Below, in pieces: positions 10,144 to 19,498 of a DNA stretch of 64,000 nt. The DNA comes from Archaeoglobus sp. JdFR-27 (lineage in GTDB: Archaea; Halobacteriota; Archaeoglobi; Archaeoglobales; Archaeoglobaceae), in the NCBI GenBank assembly GCA_002011235.1, contig MTMO01000034.1, positions 1 through 64,000 on the forward strand, in the 5' to 3' direction. Each line of letters begins with the position of its first letter. Positions within the stretch are counted from its first letter, which is position 1. Below the pieces are notes generated by a model, which was given only the letters and a program-made list of their open reading frames with translations, did not search any database and had not been told where the DNA came from. The translations under genes and the position numbers were made by a program.

Positions 10144-11010
10144 ATGAGATATGAAGAACCAGTATTCCGTCCACCAAGTGAGGCTTACAGCCTGATAATT
10201 CAAGCTACGATAGGATGCTCCCACAATAAATGTACATTCTGTGGGATGTATAGGGGGAAAAAGTTTAGAATCAGAGATCTCGACGAAATCAAAGAAGACA
10301 TTCTTCTATCTAAAGAATACTATGGAGAAGTAAGGAGAATTTTTCTTGCTGACGGAAATGCCTTCGCTATGCCAACAGATCAACTCCTTGAAATCTTGGA
10401 TTTTGCATATGCAATTTATCCGAAGCTTGAGAGAGTCAGTGCCTACGCTGGCCCCCTCGATCTACTAGAAAAGGATGATAATGAGATAATGGAGCTGAAA
10501 AAAAGGGGACTTAAGCTACTTTACCTCGGAGTGGAAACGGGAGATGATGAACTCCTCAAAAAAATCAGAAAAGGAGCAACAGCCGAAGAAACGGTCGAAG
10601 CTGGAAGAAAAGCTATCAGGAATGAAATGACTCTCTCCATTACCGTGCTCATTGGTTTAGGTGGAAAACAAGGATCATTTAGGCACGCTAAAGAGACAGC
10701 AAAAGTCATAAATCAAATAGAGCCCCACTATACAGCCGCCCTTACACTAATCCTAATCCCCGACACACCTCTCCACAGGATGTATGAGAGGGGTTTATTC
10801 CAGCCTCTTGATAAAATGGAGACCCTACAGGAATTAAGATGGATGATTGAAGATATAAACTGCAGAACGATTTTCAGAAGTAACCATGCCTCAAACTACT
10901 TGCCAATAAAAGGAAATCTCCCAGATGACAAGGAAGAAATTCTGAGAATGATCGATTACTCAATGAAAAATCCGAGAGTCCTGAGACAGGAGTTTTTGAG
11001 GGGGCTTTAA
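10144..11010 (+). CDS. Radical SAM protein
   Basis: CSHNKCTFCGMYRGKKFRIR (CxxxCxxC cluster), LGVETGDDELLKKIRKG, typical radical SAM/Elp3-like region. Confidence 0.88.
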   Translation: MRYEEPVFRPPSEAYSLIIQATIGCSHNKCTFCGMYRGKKFRIRDLDEIKEDILLSKEYYGEVRRIFLADGNAFAMPTDQLLEILDFAYAIYPKLERVSAYAGPLDLLEKDDNEIMELKKRGLKLLYLGVETGDDELLKKIRKGATAEETVEAGRKAIRNEMTLSITVLIGLGGKQGSFRHAKETAKVINQIEPHYTAALTLILIPDTPLHRMYERGLFQPLDKMETLQELRWMIEDINCRTIFRSNHASNYLPIKGNLPDDKEEILRMIDYSMKNPRVLRQEFLRGL

Positions 11011-11231
11011 TTGGATTTTTTGATTGTTTTTGGATGTTTTTAGGTGTATCACAATTACCGATCCTTTTTTCTCTAACGAAGCTAAACATTCTATCCAGAA
11101 TGTTTCATGGTTTCTTTAAAAAGAATATTTAAAAAGAATAAAAATCAAAAGGGAGAACAGTTGAAAGGCACCCCCAACTTCTATAAAAGTTGTATAAGCT
11201 GTATAAATTTTAGATTTGACACTTGAGCGAC

Positions 11232-11726
11232 TTAGTGAAAATCCTTAATCCTCTTCAGCAAACCCTCAATTTCATCGATCCATCTGCTAACAATTGTTTT
11301 GTACTCACCACTTTCAATCTTTTTCCTTTTTATAAGCAGGATTTTAGGAATCCGAGCATCTTTTTTCTCTATTTCCTCAACCATGCTTTTTGTATATCTC
11401 TCTTCATCAAATCCTCCGTAGGTAATAACAAGAAAAACAGTTTTTCCCCTCAAATCAACTTTATTTAAAAAAGTTGTGATTGGGGGACAGTTAAAAGTCC
11501 ATTTAGGCATTCCAAGGAAAAAGATGTCTGAAGACACTTCAATTGGATTGATCTTCACCCCTACACCCGGTATGAACGAGAGAAAAAGCCATACAAGGTA
11601 AGGAAAATCCCTTTTTGGCTTGATTTCTTGAACTTTAACGGAAAAGCCCCTTTTCTCAAGTTCAGCAGATATACATTCAAAGACCTTCCTCGTATTTCCG
11701 CTCCAGGAAAAGTATACGAGTTCCAT
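11232..11726 (-). CDS. Flavodoxin family protein
   Basis: N-terminal MELVYFSWSGNTRKVFE FMN-phosphate loop; LGMPKWTFNCPP, FLVITYGG. Confidence 0.72.
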   Translation of the reverse strand: MELVYFSWSGNTRKVFECISAELEKRGFSVKVQEIKPKRDFPYLVWLFLSFIPGVGVKINPIEVSSDIFFLGMPKWTFNCPPITTFLNKVDLRGKTVFLVITYGGFDEERYTKSMVEEIEKKDARIPKILLIKRKKIESGEYKTIVSRWIDEIEGLLKRIKDFH

Positions 11727-11813
11727 GATATTGTTTTTTGTTCTAAATTATTAAAGTAATTTCTAAATTTCTAGATTTACACGCCTCATCAAGTAAAATT
11801 GGCCAAAATGGAA

Positions 11814-12026
11814 TCAGAAATCATAAATTTCAACACCTGCAATCTTGAAAATCTGGATGATGCCCTTTGAACTACAATCTTCGCATTCAACTTCCATTAT
11901 TATCCTATTCCCTCTTTCCATTTTCCTCAATATCTTTGCTTTATGCTTTTTACCATCGTCACACACGGGACAATCAATTTCATAAAATTCTGAATCCGAA
12001 CCTTGTTCTGACAACTCCATCTTCAT
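11814..12026 (-). CDS. Small zinc-ribbon protein, possibly HVO_0476-like
   Basis: 70 aa with CPVC...CEDC; 4 bp downstream of serS. Confidence 0.6.
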   Translation of the reverse strand: MKMELSEQGSDSEFYEIDCPVCDDGKKHKAKILRKMERGNRIIMEVECEDCSSKGIIQIFKIAGVEIYDF

Positions 12027-12030
12027 TCAC

Positions 12031-13392
12031 CTACTTTTTCACTCTCGGCAAGATGTAATCTTCCGGTGCAGAATCTATCTGCCTTAGATACTTTTTCAGG
12101 GCTTTAGGAATTCTTACTGCTCCATCCTCCTCTTGGAAGTTCTCGATAATTGCAGTTATCGCTCTGGTTGTTGCAATTGCCGTTGAGTTGAGGGTATGAA
12201 CGAAACCCTTTGTTGGTTTCCCCCTTTCCTCAGCATACCTGATGTTAAGCCTGTAGCTCTGCCAGTCCGTGCAATTGGAGCATGAGACCATCTCCCTATA
12301 TTTCCCCTGAGCCGGCATCCATGCCTCGAGATCATACTTCTTGGCTGCTACAATTCCGATATCTCCTGTACATATATTCACGATCCTGTAAGGCAACTCC
12401 AACCCCTGCCACAAAGTTTCAACGTTCTCAAGCAACTTCTCGTGCCATTCCCATGATTGTTCTGGCAAGCAGAAGACGAACTGTTCTACCTTGTTGAATT
12501 GATGTACGCGAAATATACCCTTGGTGTCCTTTCCATGGGCTCCGGCCTCCTTCCTAAAACATGGGCTGACTCCGGCATAGAGTAGAGGAAGCTCTTTCTC
12601 CTCAAGAACTTCATCCATGTGCATCGCTGCAATCGGATGTTCTGATGTTGCTATTAGATATAAATCCTCGTCCTCAACCTTATATATTACCTCCTCAAAA
12701 TCCTCAAATGCCGTAACACCGGAATATGCTTTTCTTTTCATCATGTAAGGTGGAGAGACAATTCTAAATCCTTTTTTGGAGAGAAAATCAAGAGCATAGG
12801 TTGTTATCGCAAGATCCAGCCATACGAGATCATCCAGAAGATAGAAAAACCTAGAGCCCGCAACCTTTGCCGCTCTTTCAACGTCTGTCCAGCCAAAAAT
12901 CTCTCCAGCATCTGCATGGGGCATGGGAGGTTTGTCTATGAGTTCATAATCCACTTTTCCATCTGTTTGCTTTCTGAACTCTTCTTCAAACTCCTTCAAA
13001 ACCTTTGGCTTTCCCCAGAACTTCAAAGGTACATTCTCAGAATCATCAGCTCCAATGGGAACTGAGTCATGGAGGATGTTTGGAATTGAAAGTAGAACGG
13101 AATTTAGTTCTTCCTCAATTTTTTTAAGCTCTTTTTCCCCTTCTTTTACCATTTCAGAGATTTTCTTCGCCTCTCTAATTGTTTTCTCCCTTTCGTTCCC
13201 CTTTAACTTCTTGATTTGGTGAGAAATCTTGTTTCTCTCATGCCTAAGAGCATCAAGCTCGTATCTTTTCTTTCTCCATAGCCTATCAAGTTCTATCGCT
13301 TTGTTTACGATCTCTAGATCTCCATTCCTCCTTTTTTGTGATTCGACAAGAACTTCAGGGTTCTCTCTCAATGCTCTCAATATACTCCACAT
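12031..13392 (-). CDS. serS: Serine--tRNA ligase
   Basis: N-terminal coiled-coil arm, class II motifs (CFRKEAGAHGKDTKGIFRVHQFNKVEQFVF; NSTAIATTRAITAIIENFQ). Confidence 0.95.
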   Translation of the reverse strand: MWSILRALRENPEVLVESQKRRNGDLEIVNKAIELDRLWRKKRYELDALRHERNKISHQIKKLKGNEREKTIREAKKISEMVKEGEKELKKIEEELNSVLLSIPNILHDSVPIGADDSENVPLKFWGKPKVLKEFEEEFRKQTDGKVDYELIDKPPMPHADAGEIFGWTDVERAAKVAGSRFFYLLDDLVWLDLAITTYALDFLSKKGFRIVSPPYMMKRKAYSGVTAFEDFEEVIYKVEDEDLYLIATSEHPIAAMHMDEVLEEKELPLLYAGVSPCFRKEAGAHGKDTKGIFRVHQFNKVEQFVFCLPEQSWEWHEKLLENVETLWQGLELPYRIVNICTGDIGIVAAKKYDLEAWMPAQGKYREMVSCSNCTDWQSYRLNIRYAEERGKPTKGFVHTLNSTAIATTRAITAIIENFQEEDGAVRIPKALKKYLRQIDSAPEDYILPRVKK

Positions 13393-13515
13393 AGAATTCC
13401 TCCCGGCTAATTTTTTCCTTTTTGGGGTTAAAAAATGTTATGAGTATTTGTTATGAGTGCTAAGTTATGCATAGTCTTTCATATGTTCAGACTTTAGCTT
13501 AGATTCTCCTCAGTT

Positions 13516-14808
13516 CTAAATCTCCCCATATCCAGCTATCAGGATCTCCCTTCCATCCTTTCCATCCCTTCCAAATTTTATCTTCTCCTTAGTAAATTCT
13601 GATTTCGTTATCCACCATTCGCCTTGCTTGTACGCAACCTTATCGAGCATTTTCTCAAAAGTTTCCTGGAACTCAATCGCTTCGCTTTCGTCATCAAACA
13701 TGATCTTCCAGTAGAAAACGAATTCATTGTTCTTTCTGAAAATTTTGAGATTATCACCATTCCATCCTTCTGCAGCATTAAAAGAGTAGCAGTCAGGGAG
13801 GTGAGAGGAGAGGAAAACGTAGAGGAAAAACTCTCCCATTCTTGTATCTTTTATAAGCTTGAAATCATTTAAATCGATCTTAAGAAAATCATAGTCATCC
13901 CCATCAACCTTTACCTTCTCAAATCCCTCGTTACGCTTTTCCGGATGTAGAATTTGCTCTGTTGTAATTGGAGGGTTTTTTAGGATTTCGTCTACAGCTT
14001 TATAACCGCCTTTGAGATATGCTTTAGCTATGAACTTGGTTCCGAAAGTATAGGGGAAGAAGTAGAGGAAGTTAAGGTCACTCTCCTGACTCCCATAGCC
14101 CTTATTCGGTTCGGCACTGCAGTTTATATCCTGATCGATCCCTTTAACCTCTTCATCAACCTTTTTCCCTGCGTAAATCCAGCCCATTAGAACTGCATCT
14201 CCTTCAACAATGGCTCCATAAGCCTTGTTTCCATCAAAACTCTGATCATGCTTTATGGAAAAATACATGTCCTGTATCACGTGCTCAAGTTCATGGGCAA
14301 GAGCTTCACCTGCGTTTTTAGAATCGGGATCAAAATTTTCCTTAACAACATATACCTTATTTTTCCAGTAAAATGCCATAAAGCCTCCCACTTCTTTATT
14401 TTTTCTAGTCTCAAAACTAAAGTTAGAGGGGACAAGAAGCAGAGATTTGTAAAATATCTCTTCGTCCTTGAGTCTCTCTTCATCTATTGAAGGTGAGCCC
14501 CATTTTTTTACCACCCACTCTTTGGTTACAACTTCGAGGGGCACATCAGGCATGTAACCCCTAGTTTCCGTTACCCTTTTAACGACATCATCAAACAAAT
14601 CTGATGCTTTTTTATCGTAATCTGTTACATCTGTTTTTACGTAACCATTTCCTGTTCTCTCAGTCTTCTCTGGAGTCGAATTATCTTCAGGAGTAGATTT
14701 CGGGATTTCAGAATGGATGTTCCAAGAGATCGAAATTAGTGAAATGACAACTCCAGCAATTAAAAAGATTAAAAGCAGTAACATTGTGAGTTTTCCAATC
14801 CTCATCAC
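13516..14808 (-). CDS. Putative membrane-anchored/secreted zinc metalloprotease-like protein
   Basis: N-terminal TM segment; ALAHELEHVIQDMYF (HExxH) followed by GAIVEGDAVLMGW (candidate third ligand Glu). Confidence 0.65.
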   Translation of the reverse strand: MMRIGKLTMLLLLIFLIAGVVISLISISWNIHSEIPKSTPEDNSTPEKTERTGNGYVKTDVTDYDKKASDLFDDVVKRVTETRGYMPDVPLEVVTKEWVVKKWGSPSIDEERLKDEEIFYKSLLLVPSNFSFETRKNKEVGGFMAFYWKNKVYVVKENFDPDSKNAGEALAHELEHVIQDMYFSIKHDQSFDGNKAYGAIVEGDAVLMGWIYAGKKVDEEVKGIDQDINCSAEPNKGYGSQESDLNFLYFFPYTFGTKFIAKAYLKGGYKAVDEILKNPPITTEQILHPEKRNEGFEKVKVDGDDYDFLKIDLNDFKLIKDTRMGEFFLYVFLSSHLPDCYSFNAAEGWNGDNLKIFRKNNEFVFYWKIMFDDESEAIEFQETFEKMLDKVAYKQGEWWITKSEFTKEKIKFGRDGKDGREILIAGYGEI

Positions 14809-14857
14809 TTTGAGCCCGACCGAAAGATTTATTTCATTTTTCCTCGATTTTTATTCG

Positions 14858-15091
14858 ATGTCATGTATTTTCTGCAGATATTTCTCCAGCTGTGGAGGTA
14901 TGGGAGAAATATGTGAACACTTTAGACTAAAAGAAGCAAAGAAAAATGGAAATTCAATAAACAGGTTAAAGGAAGTCAAGAGCATGAGTATAAGTGAAGC
15001 TGCAGAAAATCTCAACATGACGGTTACCGACTTTTTGACGTATATAGGAAACCTTGAGAAGGAGGGAAAGCTTAAAATTAAGTTTCTCTAG
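14858..15091 (+). CDS. Small Cys-rich protein with HTH-like C-terminus
   Basis: MSCIFCRYFSSCGGMGEICEHF then SISEAAENLNMTVTDFLTYIGNLEKEGKLKIKFL; start set at 14858 inside a longer ORF. Confidence 0.55.
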   Translation: MSCIFCRYFSSCGGMGEICEHFRLKEAKKNGNSINRLKEVKSMSISEAAENLNMTVTDFLTYIGNLEKEGKLKIKFL

Positions 15092-15250
15092 TTTTGATTT
15101 AGATTTGGCTTTTTAGGTTTGGCGTTTTAGGTTTAGTTTTTAGCCGATTATTAAACGTTTTGTGTTTAATTGGTACAGAGTTAGATCAAGGAGTTACTAG
15201 ATCAGATTCATTGAAAGAGGTTTAGACCAGCTAAAAGAAACTAAAAGAAA

Positions 15251-16375
15251 CTAAAAGAGATCTTTCTCCACCATACTTATCGCTTTATCTATTTCTCTCT
15301 TAAGTACCTCAGGAATTCCCTTTATGTCAACTTCAAGGAACCCTCTTATTATCGCAGCGGTTGCCTCATCCCTCGACATTCCCCTCGACTGGAGATAGAA
15401 AATCTCCTCCTCGGCAATTTTCCCGATCGCAGCCTCATGGCTTAGATCTACATTCGGATATTTCGCTTCAAGCTCAGGAATGGCATGGATTACACCCTCT
15501 TCGGAGAGCATTAAGCCTCTACATTCCAAATGCCCCTTAACCTCGGGAGCCTCTCCAGCAATATGACCTCTTGCAATAATGGTGCCACCTTTGCTTATTG
15601 TTCTTGAAACTATCTCAGCACTGCTTCCTTCCCCTTTAAGAATCACTCTACTTCCTGAATCCACGGTTGAGTTTTCAAGGGCAACTATTATGCTGCTGAA
15701 AATGGCTGTACTGTTCTTTTCAACATAGGCTGTTGGATACATCTGAACGAGTTTTACGGGGTTCATCAAGACATAGTTACTGATGAAAACTCCATTTTCC
15801 TCGACATGGGCTGCACTTCTTGGCCTCACCTCTATGTCGGACTCCCAGCTATGGATCATTGTGAATGTGAGCTTTGCATCTTTTTTAACATAAAATTCGG
15901 AGATTCCGAGGTGCATGCCGGAAGTAACTCCGGGATGAGATGTACATCCTGAAATTATGTTGAGTTCTGACCCTTCTTCTGCAATTATAACGTTATGTAC
16001 TTTCTGCTTCGATTTTGCCTTTCTTAGATACAAACAAGCCTCGACAGGTATATCAACCTTCTTTCCAGGTAAGGATCTGATGAAATAACCGTTAACATCT
16101 TCACTATCTGCCTCTCTCGTAAAATCATCTTGATCCCTTCTCACGATTTTCCAATAATAGTCCTTAAGCCACTCATACTTTTCAAGCGCATCCCTTATGC
16201 TCATAACTTCAACGCTCTCAAGGAAAGATGAGGCTGTAGTAGTCTCCTGATCTACTTGGACAAAGCTCGCAGCTCTTCTACTTGGATCGAGTTCGATACC
16301 CACACTCTCAAGTCTCTTTTTTACCTCTGGTTTTTCTATTTCAAGTTGTTCAGATTCGGAAACTCCTTTAGACAT
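15251..16375 (-). CDS. sufB: SufB/SufD-family Fe-S cluster scaffold protein
   Basis: Beta-helix SufBD core; RGHIAGEAPEVKGHLECRGLMLSEEGVIHAIPELEAKYPNVDLSHEAAIGKIAEEEIFYLQSRGM. Confidence 0.9.
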   Translation of the reverse strand: MSKGVSESEQLEIEKPEVKKRLESVGIELDPSRRAASFVQVDQETTTASSFLESVEVMSIRDALEKYEWLKDYYWKIVRRDQDDFTREADSEDVNGYFIRSLPGKKVDIPVEACLYLRKAKSKQKVHNVIIAEEGSELNIISGCTSHPGVTSGMHLGISEFYVKKDAKLTFTMIHSWESDIEVRPRSAAHVEENGVFISNYVLMNPVKLVQMYPTAYVEKNSTAIFSSIIVALENSTVDSGSRVILKGEGSSAEIVSRTISKGGTIIARGHIAGEAPEVKGHLECRGLMLSEEGVIHAIPELEAKYPNVDLSHEAAIGKIAEEEIFYLQSRGMSRDEATAAIIRGFLEVDIKGIPEVLKREIDKAISMVEKDLF

Positions 16376-17121
16376 CTATCTATACACCCCTCATATCCGT
16401 TTTGACTAATCTCATTCAGAATATCTTCCGGATTACCAACGCATGCAATCCTTCCTTTGTAAAGAATTACCCCATAGTCTGCATCCACGTAATCAAGGAT
16501 ATTTCCAGTATGGGTTATGATTATCCCGGACTTTCTTCTCTTCTCAACGTCTTCATCCCTCTCAAGAATCTCCCTTATGGTTTTTCCAATTAAGCTTATG
16601 TTTTCAAGGTCAACACCGCTGTCTGGCTCATCCAACATCACAAAATCCCTGTTCAGTAAAAGAAGTTGTAACAGTTCGGATCTCTTAACCTCTCCACCTG
16701 AAAACCCTTGATTTACAGGCCGATTAAGGAAATCCTCCATTTTAAGCTTCTTAGCAAATTCGTAGATCTCATCCTCGCTCCTATTCCCAATCTTTGCGCA
16801 GAATCTCAAAACATCGATTAGTTTTACTCCACTTACCTTTGGTGGAGTTTGAAAGGCAATCCCCATCCCAAGCTTAATTCGCTCATCTGTCGGGAGTGGG
16901 TTAATCTCCTGGCCTTTGAAAATTATTCTCCCACTGGAAACCTGATATGCAGGATTTCCAATGATTGCGGATAGGAATGATGACTTTCCACTCCCATTTG
17001 GCCCGAAAAGGGCATAGGTTTCTCCTTCTTTGATGTAAAGGTTAACATTTTGGAGGATTGTTTTTCCATCCACCTTCAAACCGAGATTTACAATTCTCAG
17101 CACATCTCCTCTGGGTTTCAT
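16336..17121 (-). CDS. sufC: SufC Fe-S assembly ATPase
   Basis: FGPNGSGKSSFLSAI Walker A, GFSGGEVKRSELLQLLLLNRDFVMLDEPDSGVD; overlaps sufB by 40 bp. Confidence 0.92.
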   Translation of the reverse strand: MKPRGDVLRIVNLGLKVDGKTILQNVNLYIKEGETYALFGPNGSGKSSFLSAIIGNPAYQVSSGRIIFKGQEINPLPTDERIKLGMGIAFQTPPKVSGVKLIDVLRFCAKIGNRSEDEIYEFAKKLKMEDFLNRPVNQGFSGGEVKRSELLQLLLLNRDFVMLDEPDSGVDLENISLIGKTIREILERDEDVEKRRKSGIIITHTGNILDYVDADYGVILYKGRIACVGNPEDILNEISQNGYEGCIDRCLKEFPNLNNLK

Positions 17122-17582
17122 CCTTTGAATTCAAGGACGGAGGATTATAAATTTTTTGGGTTTTACATGCCGTATATACAGAAGGCCAAGAACCAGTATG
17201 TTAAGGATGGGATATCTAGAGTAAAATGCTAAATCATAGGATCTACGCTAAAAAACCTCACCAAACCTATTTAGAACATTCTCTATTTGGTGACGCTTCC
17301 CATTTCTCTTTAGCATACAGCCCAAAAACAATATACAGAGAGATTATACTGTACTCTAAGCTACCATACCTGAGCTTCTCCACAAGTAAGATAGATACGA
17401 GACCTCCAAAAACCTTTTTTCAGATTGAAGACGTTTCTTTAATCTCACAGAGAATTTTTACCTCATATATTTCTTACTACTGCAATATCAACGAAAGAGA
17501 AGAAGTATTTTTCTCGAATAATCTTTGAAGTAAGCAACTATCTTGTGTTTCTGCCCCTCTATGATCGTAATGTAGAGTATGG

Positions 17583-18350
17583 TTAGAAAAGAATTTTTTC
17601 TAAGTCTTCACCTCCATAAAAAAGCTCCTGGATTCCATCATATATATCCTCCAACCCGAGATTCTCCATTGCAGAAACGGGCACTAAAGGTCTGAAAAGA
17701 CCAAGATCACGGAGGAGGTGAAATAGTTCAGAACTTATGTTTCTATCCATCATTCGGTGCATGTCATCATAGATTTTTTCTGGGTCCAAAGCCCAGCTCA
17801 AAATCCTCTCGACTTCCTGTTCGGTCAGAACATCTGCCTTTGCAAGAACCTGGATTTGAGGTATGTTCAGCTTGAAGATCGCTGATGAACACATGAAAAG
17901 AAGGGAGAGGAATCCGGAAGGTGTTTTTGCAACGATTGGATCGAACAGATAAACCATAACACTCCGTTCTTTTCCAAGTGCATCAACAAGCAGGTTACTG
18001 CTCTCTCTCAGGGTGAAAAGCTCCATCTGCCCGGGAGTGTCTATCAAAACGTAAGGGACATCGTAATATTCGATTTCATCTTTTATATCTTCGATTTTTG
18101 TGCTGATTAGATCTGCTGCGATTATTTGCGCTCCATTGGGCCCAACACCGTAGTTCAACATGACATCCTCGAGTGTGAAGTAATCACGAATATCTATTTC
18201 CGGATTGTAAGGAAGGTTTTCAGCTCCAGGATCGAGATTCACAATAACATTTTCAAGATTCTTGTAATCAAACCAGTCTGAGAGGGCTTTGGTGAGATAA
18301 GTCTTGCCAGATCCTGCGGTACCTACCATGTATATCAGAACTTGAAGCAT
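17583..18350 (-). CDS. GPN-loop GTPase
   Basis: GTAGSGKTYLTKAL P-loop, GPNGAQI GPN motif, VLIDTPGQMELF; likely start MLQVLIYMVGTAG at 18350, not 18473. Confidence 0.9.
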   Translation of the reverse strand: MLQVLIYMVGTAGSGKTYLTKALSDWFDYKNLENVIVNLDPGAENLPYNPEIDIRDYFTLEDVMLNYGVGPNGAQIIAADLISTKIEDIKDEIEYYDVPYVLIDTPGQMELFTLRESSNLLVDALGKERSVMVYLFDPIVAKTPSGFLSLLFMCSSAIFKLNIPQIQVLAKADVLTEQEVERILSWALDPEKIYDDMHRMMDRNISSELFHLLRDLGLFRPLVPVSAMENLGLEDIYDGIQELFYGGEDLEKILF

Positions 18351-18426
18351 AAAGTAATGAAACCAGGAGGGAAATTTAGTTTTTTGCCATTTAGAAAGAT
18401 TGGCTGAAACAAAATTTAGTAGTATA

Positions 18427-18467
18427 CTAAATACTAAACTAAATACCAAACTAAATACTAAACTAAT
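18427..18467. repeat. 12-bp imperfect tandem repeat CTAAATACTAAA, about 3.4 copies
   Basis: CTAAATACTAAA / CTAAATACCAAA / CTAAATACTAAA / CTAAT. Confidence 0.9.
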
Positions 18468-18497
18468 GGACAATCAAACGGACAAACATCTAACAGT

Positions 18498-18752
18498 TCA
18501 ACCTTTTTTGACCTCTATCACCTCAACTTCCCTATTACCCCTTATAACAACATGTTTTCTTTCTTTACCATCCAATCCTTGCTTCCTCAACTCATTAAAG
18601 CTGGTGGTTTCAAGAAATTTTCTTAAAAGTTCCAGCTCCTCTTCTTTTTCAGGATCTTCATTTTAAAGTAGGTAGCTAACAAGTCTGTTGAAAACTCTTT
18701 TTGCCTCTGTCTCTATACAGTGACCTTCAATGATTAAATGTATTTCAGTCAT
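18498..18752 (-). pseudogene. Small conserved-looking gene with one in-frame TAA stop at codon 30
   Basis: Reads MTEIHLIIEGHCIETEAKRVFNRLVSYLL*NEDPEKEEELELLRKFLETTSFNELRKQGLDGKERKHVVIRGNREVEVIEVKKG*; ATG overlaps the last base of the UDG stop codon; TAA at 18663-18665. Confidence 0.65.
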
Positions 18753-19447
18753 TATAACAACTCTGAGAAAAAGTCCTTTAAGGTCTTATTTTTTGTTTTT
18801 AGTCCTAGTTTATTCTTACTTGATTTTTTATCCATCCTGACAAACTCCTTCAACTTGGAAAAGTCCTTTTCAAGATGCTCTTTTAGTTGAGGCCTATAAA
18901 GAGCTGCAGCCGGATGATAGATAGCGATAAGCCTCAACTTTCCCCATTCAACCGCAATTTCAAAAGGTTTCCCCCTTATTCTAGTTATTCCTGGAAAGGT
19001 TAGATTGAAGTGGTTAAAGATTAGAGATGCTGAATGTCTCCCAAGACATACGATAACGGATGGTTTCAGAATCTTCAGCTGCTCGAAAAGGTAAGGTTTG
19101 CATGCTTCTACCTCTTCAGGCAAAGGATCACGGTTGTTAGGGGGTCTGCATTTAAGCACATTCGCTATAAAAACCTGATTTCTTTTCAACCCTAACTTTT
19201 CTTCGATCATCTCCGTTAAAAGCTTTCCAGCGTTTCCCACAAAGGGCCTTCCTTGAATATCCTCTTCCCTTCCAGGGGCTTCTCCGACAAAAACGATTCC
19301 AGAATAACCACTCCCTTCACCTGGGACATAATTAGTCTTTGTTTTCCAGAGATCACACCTCTTACATCTTCTTATTTTTTCTGCAATGAGTTCAAGTTTC
19401 TCGGTAGCTGAGTTTTCATTAATGATCACATTAGAATTATCCATCAT
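18752..19447 (-). CDS. Uracil-DNA glycosylase, Fe-S type (family 4)
   Basis: CKRCDLWKTKTNYVPGEGSGYSGIVFVGEAPGREEDIQGRPFVGNAGKLL; VLKCRPPNNRDPLPEEVEAC. Confidence 0.92.
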   Translation of the reverse strand: MMDNSNVIINENSATEKLELIAEKIRRCKRCDLWKTKTNYVPGEGSGYSGIVFVGEAPGREEDIQGRPFVGNAGKLLTEMIEEKLGLKRNQVFIANVLKCRPPNNRDPLPEEVEACKPYLFEQLKILKPSVIVCLGRHSASLIFNHFNLTFPGITRIRGKPFEIAVEWGKLRLIAIYHPAAALYRPQLKEHLEKDFSKLKEFVRMDKKSSKNKLGLKTKNKTLKDFFSELL

Positions 19448-19498
19448 TCAAACAAAAAATGAGAAGGTAAAAAAGTTTACTAAACAAAACGAATTAAC

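Noticed and set aside
16336-16375. 40-bp overlap of sufC and sufB as something unusual
   Set aside because: Overlap is modest and the two-gene SufCB arrangement is the known minimal archaeal form.
17226-17528. 100-aa ORF MLNHRIYAKKPHQTYLEHSLF...
   Set aside because: No recognisable motif, no clear RBS, atypical composition; not enough support to call a gene.
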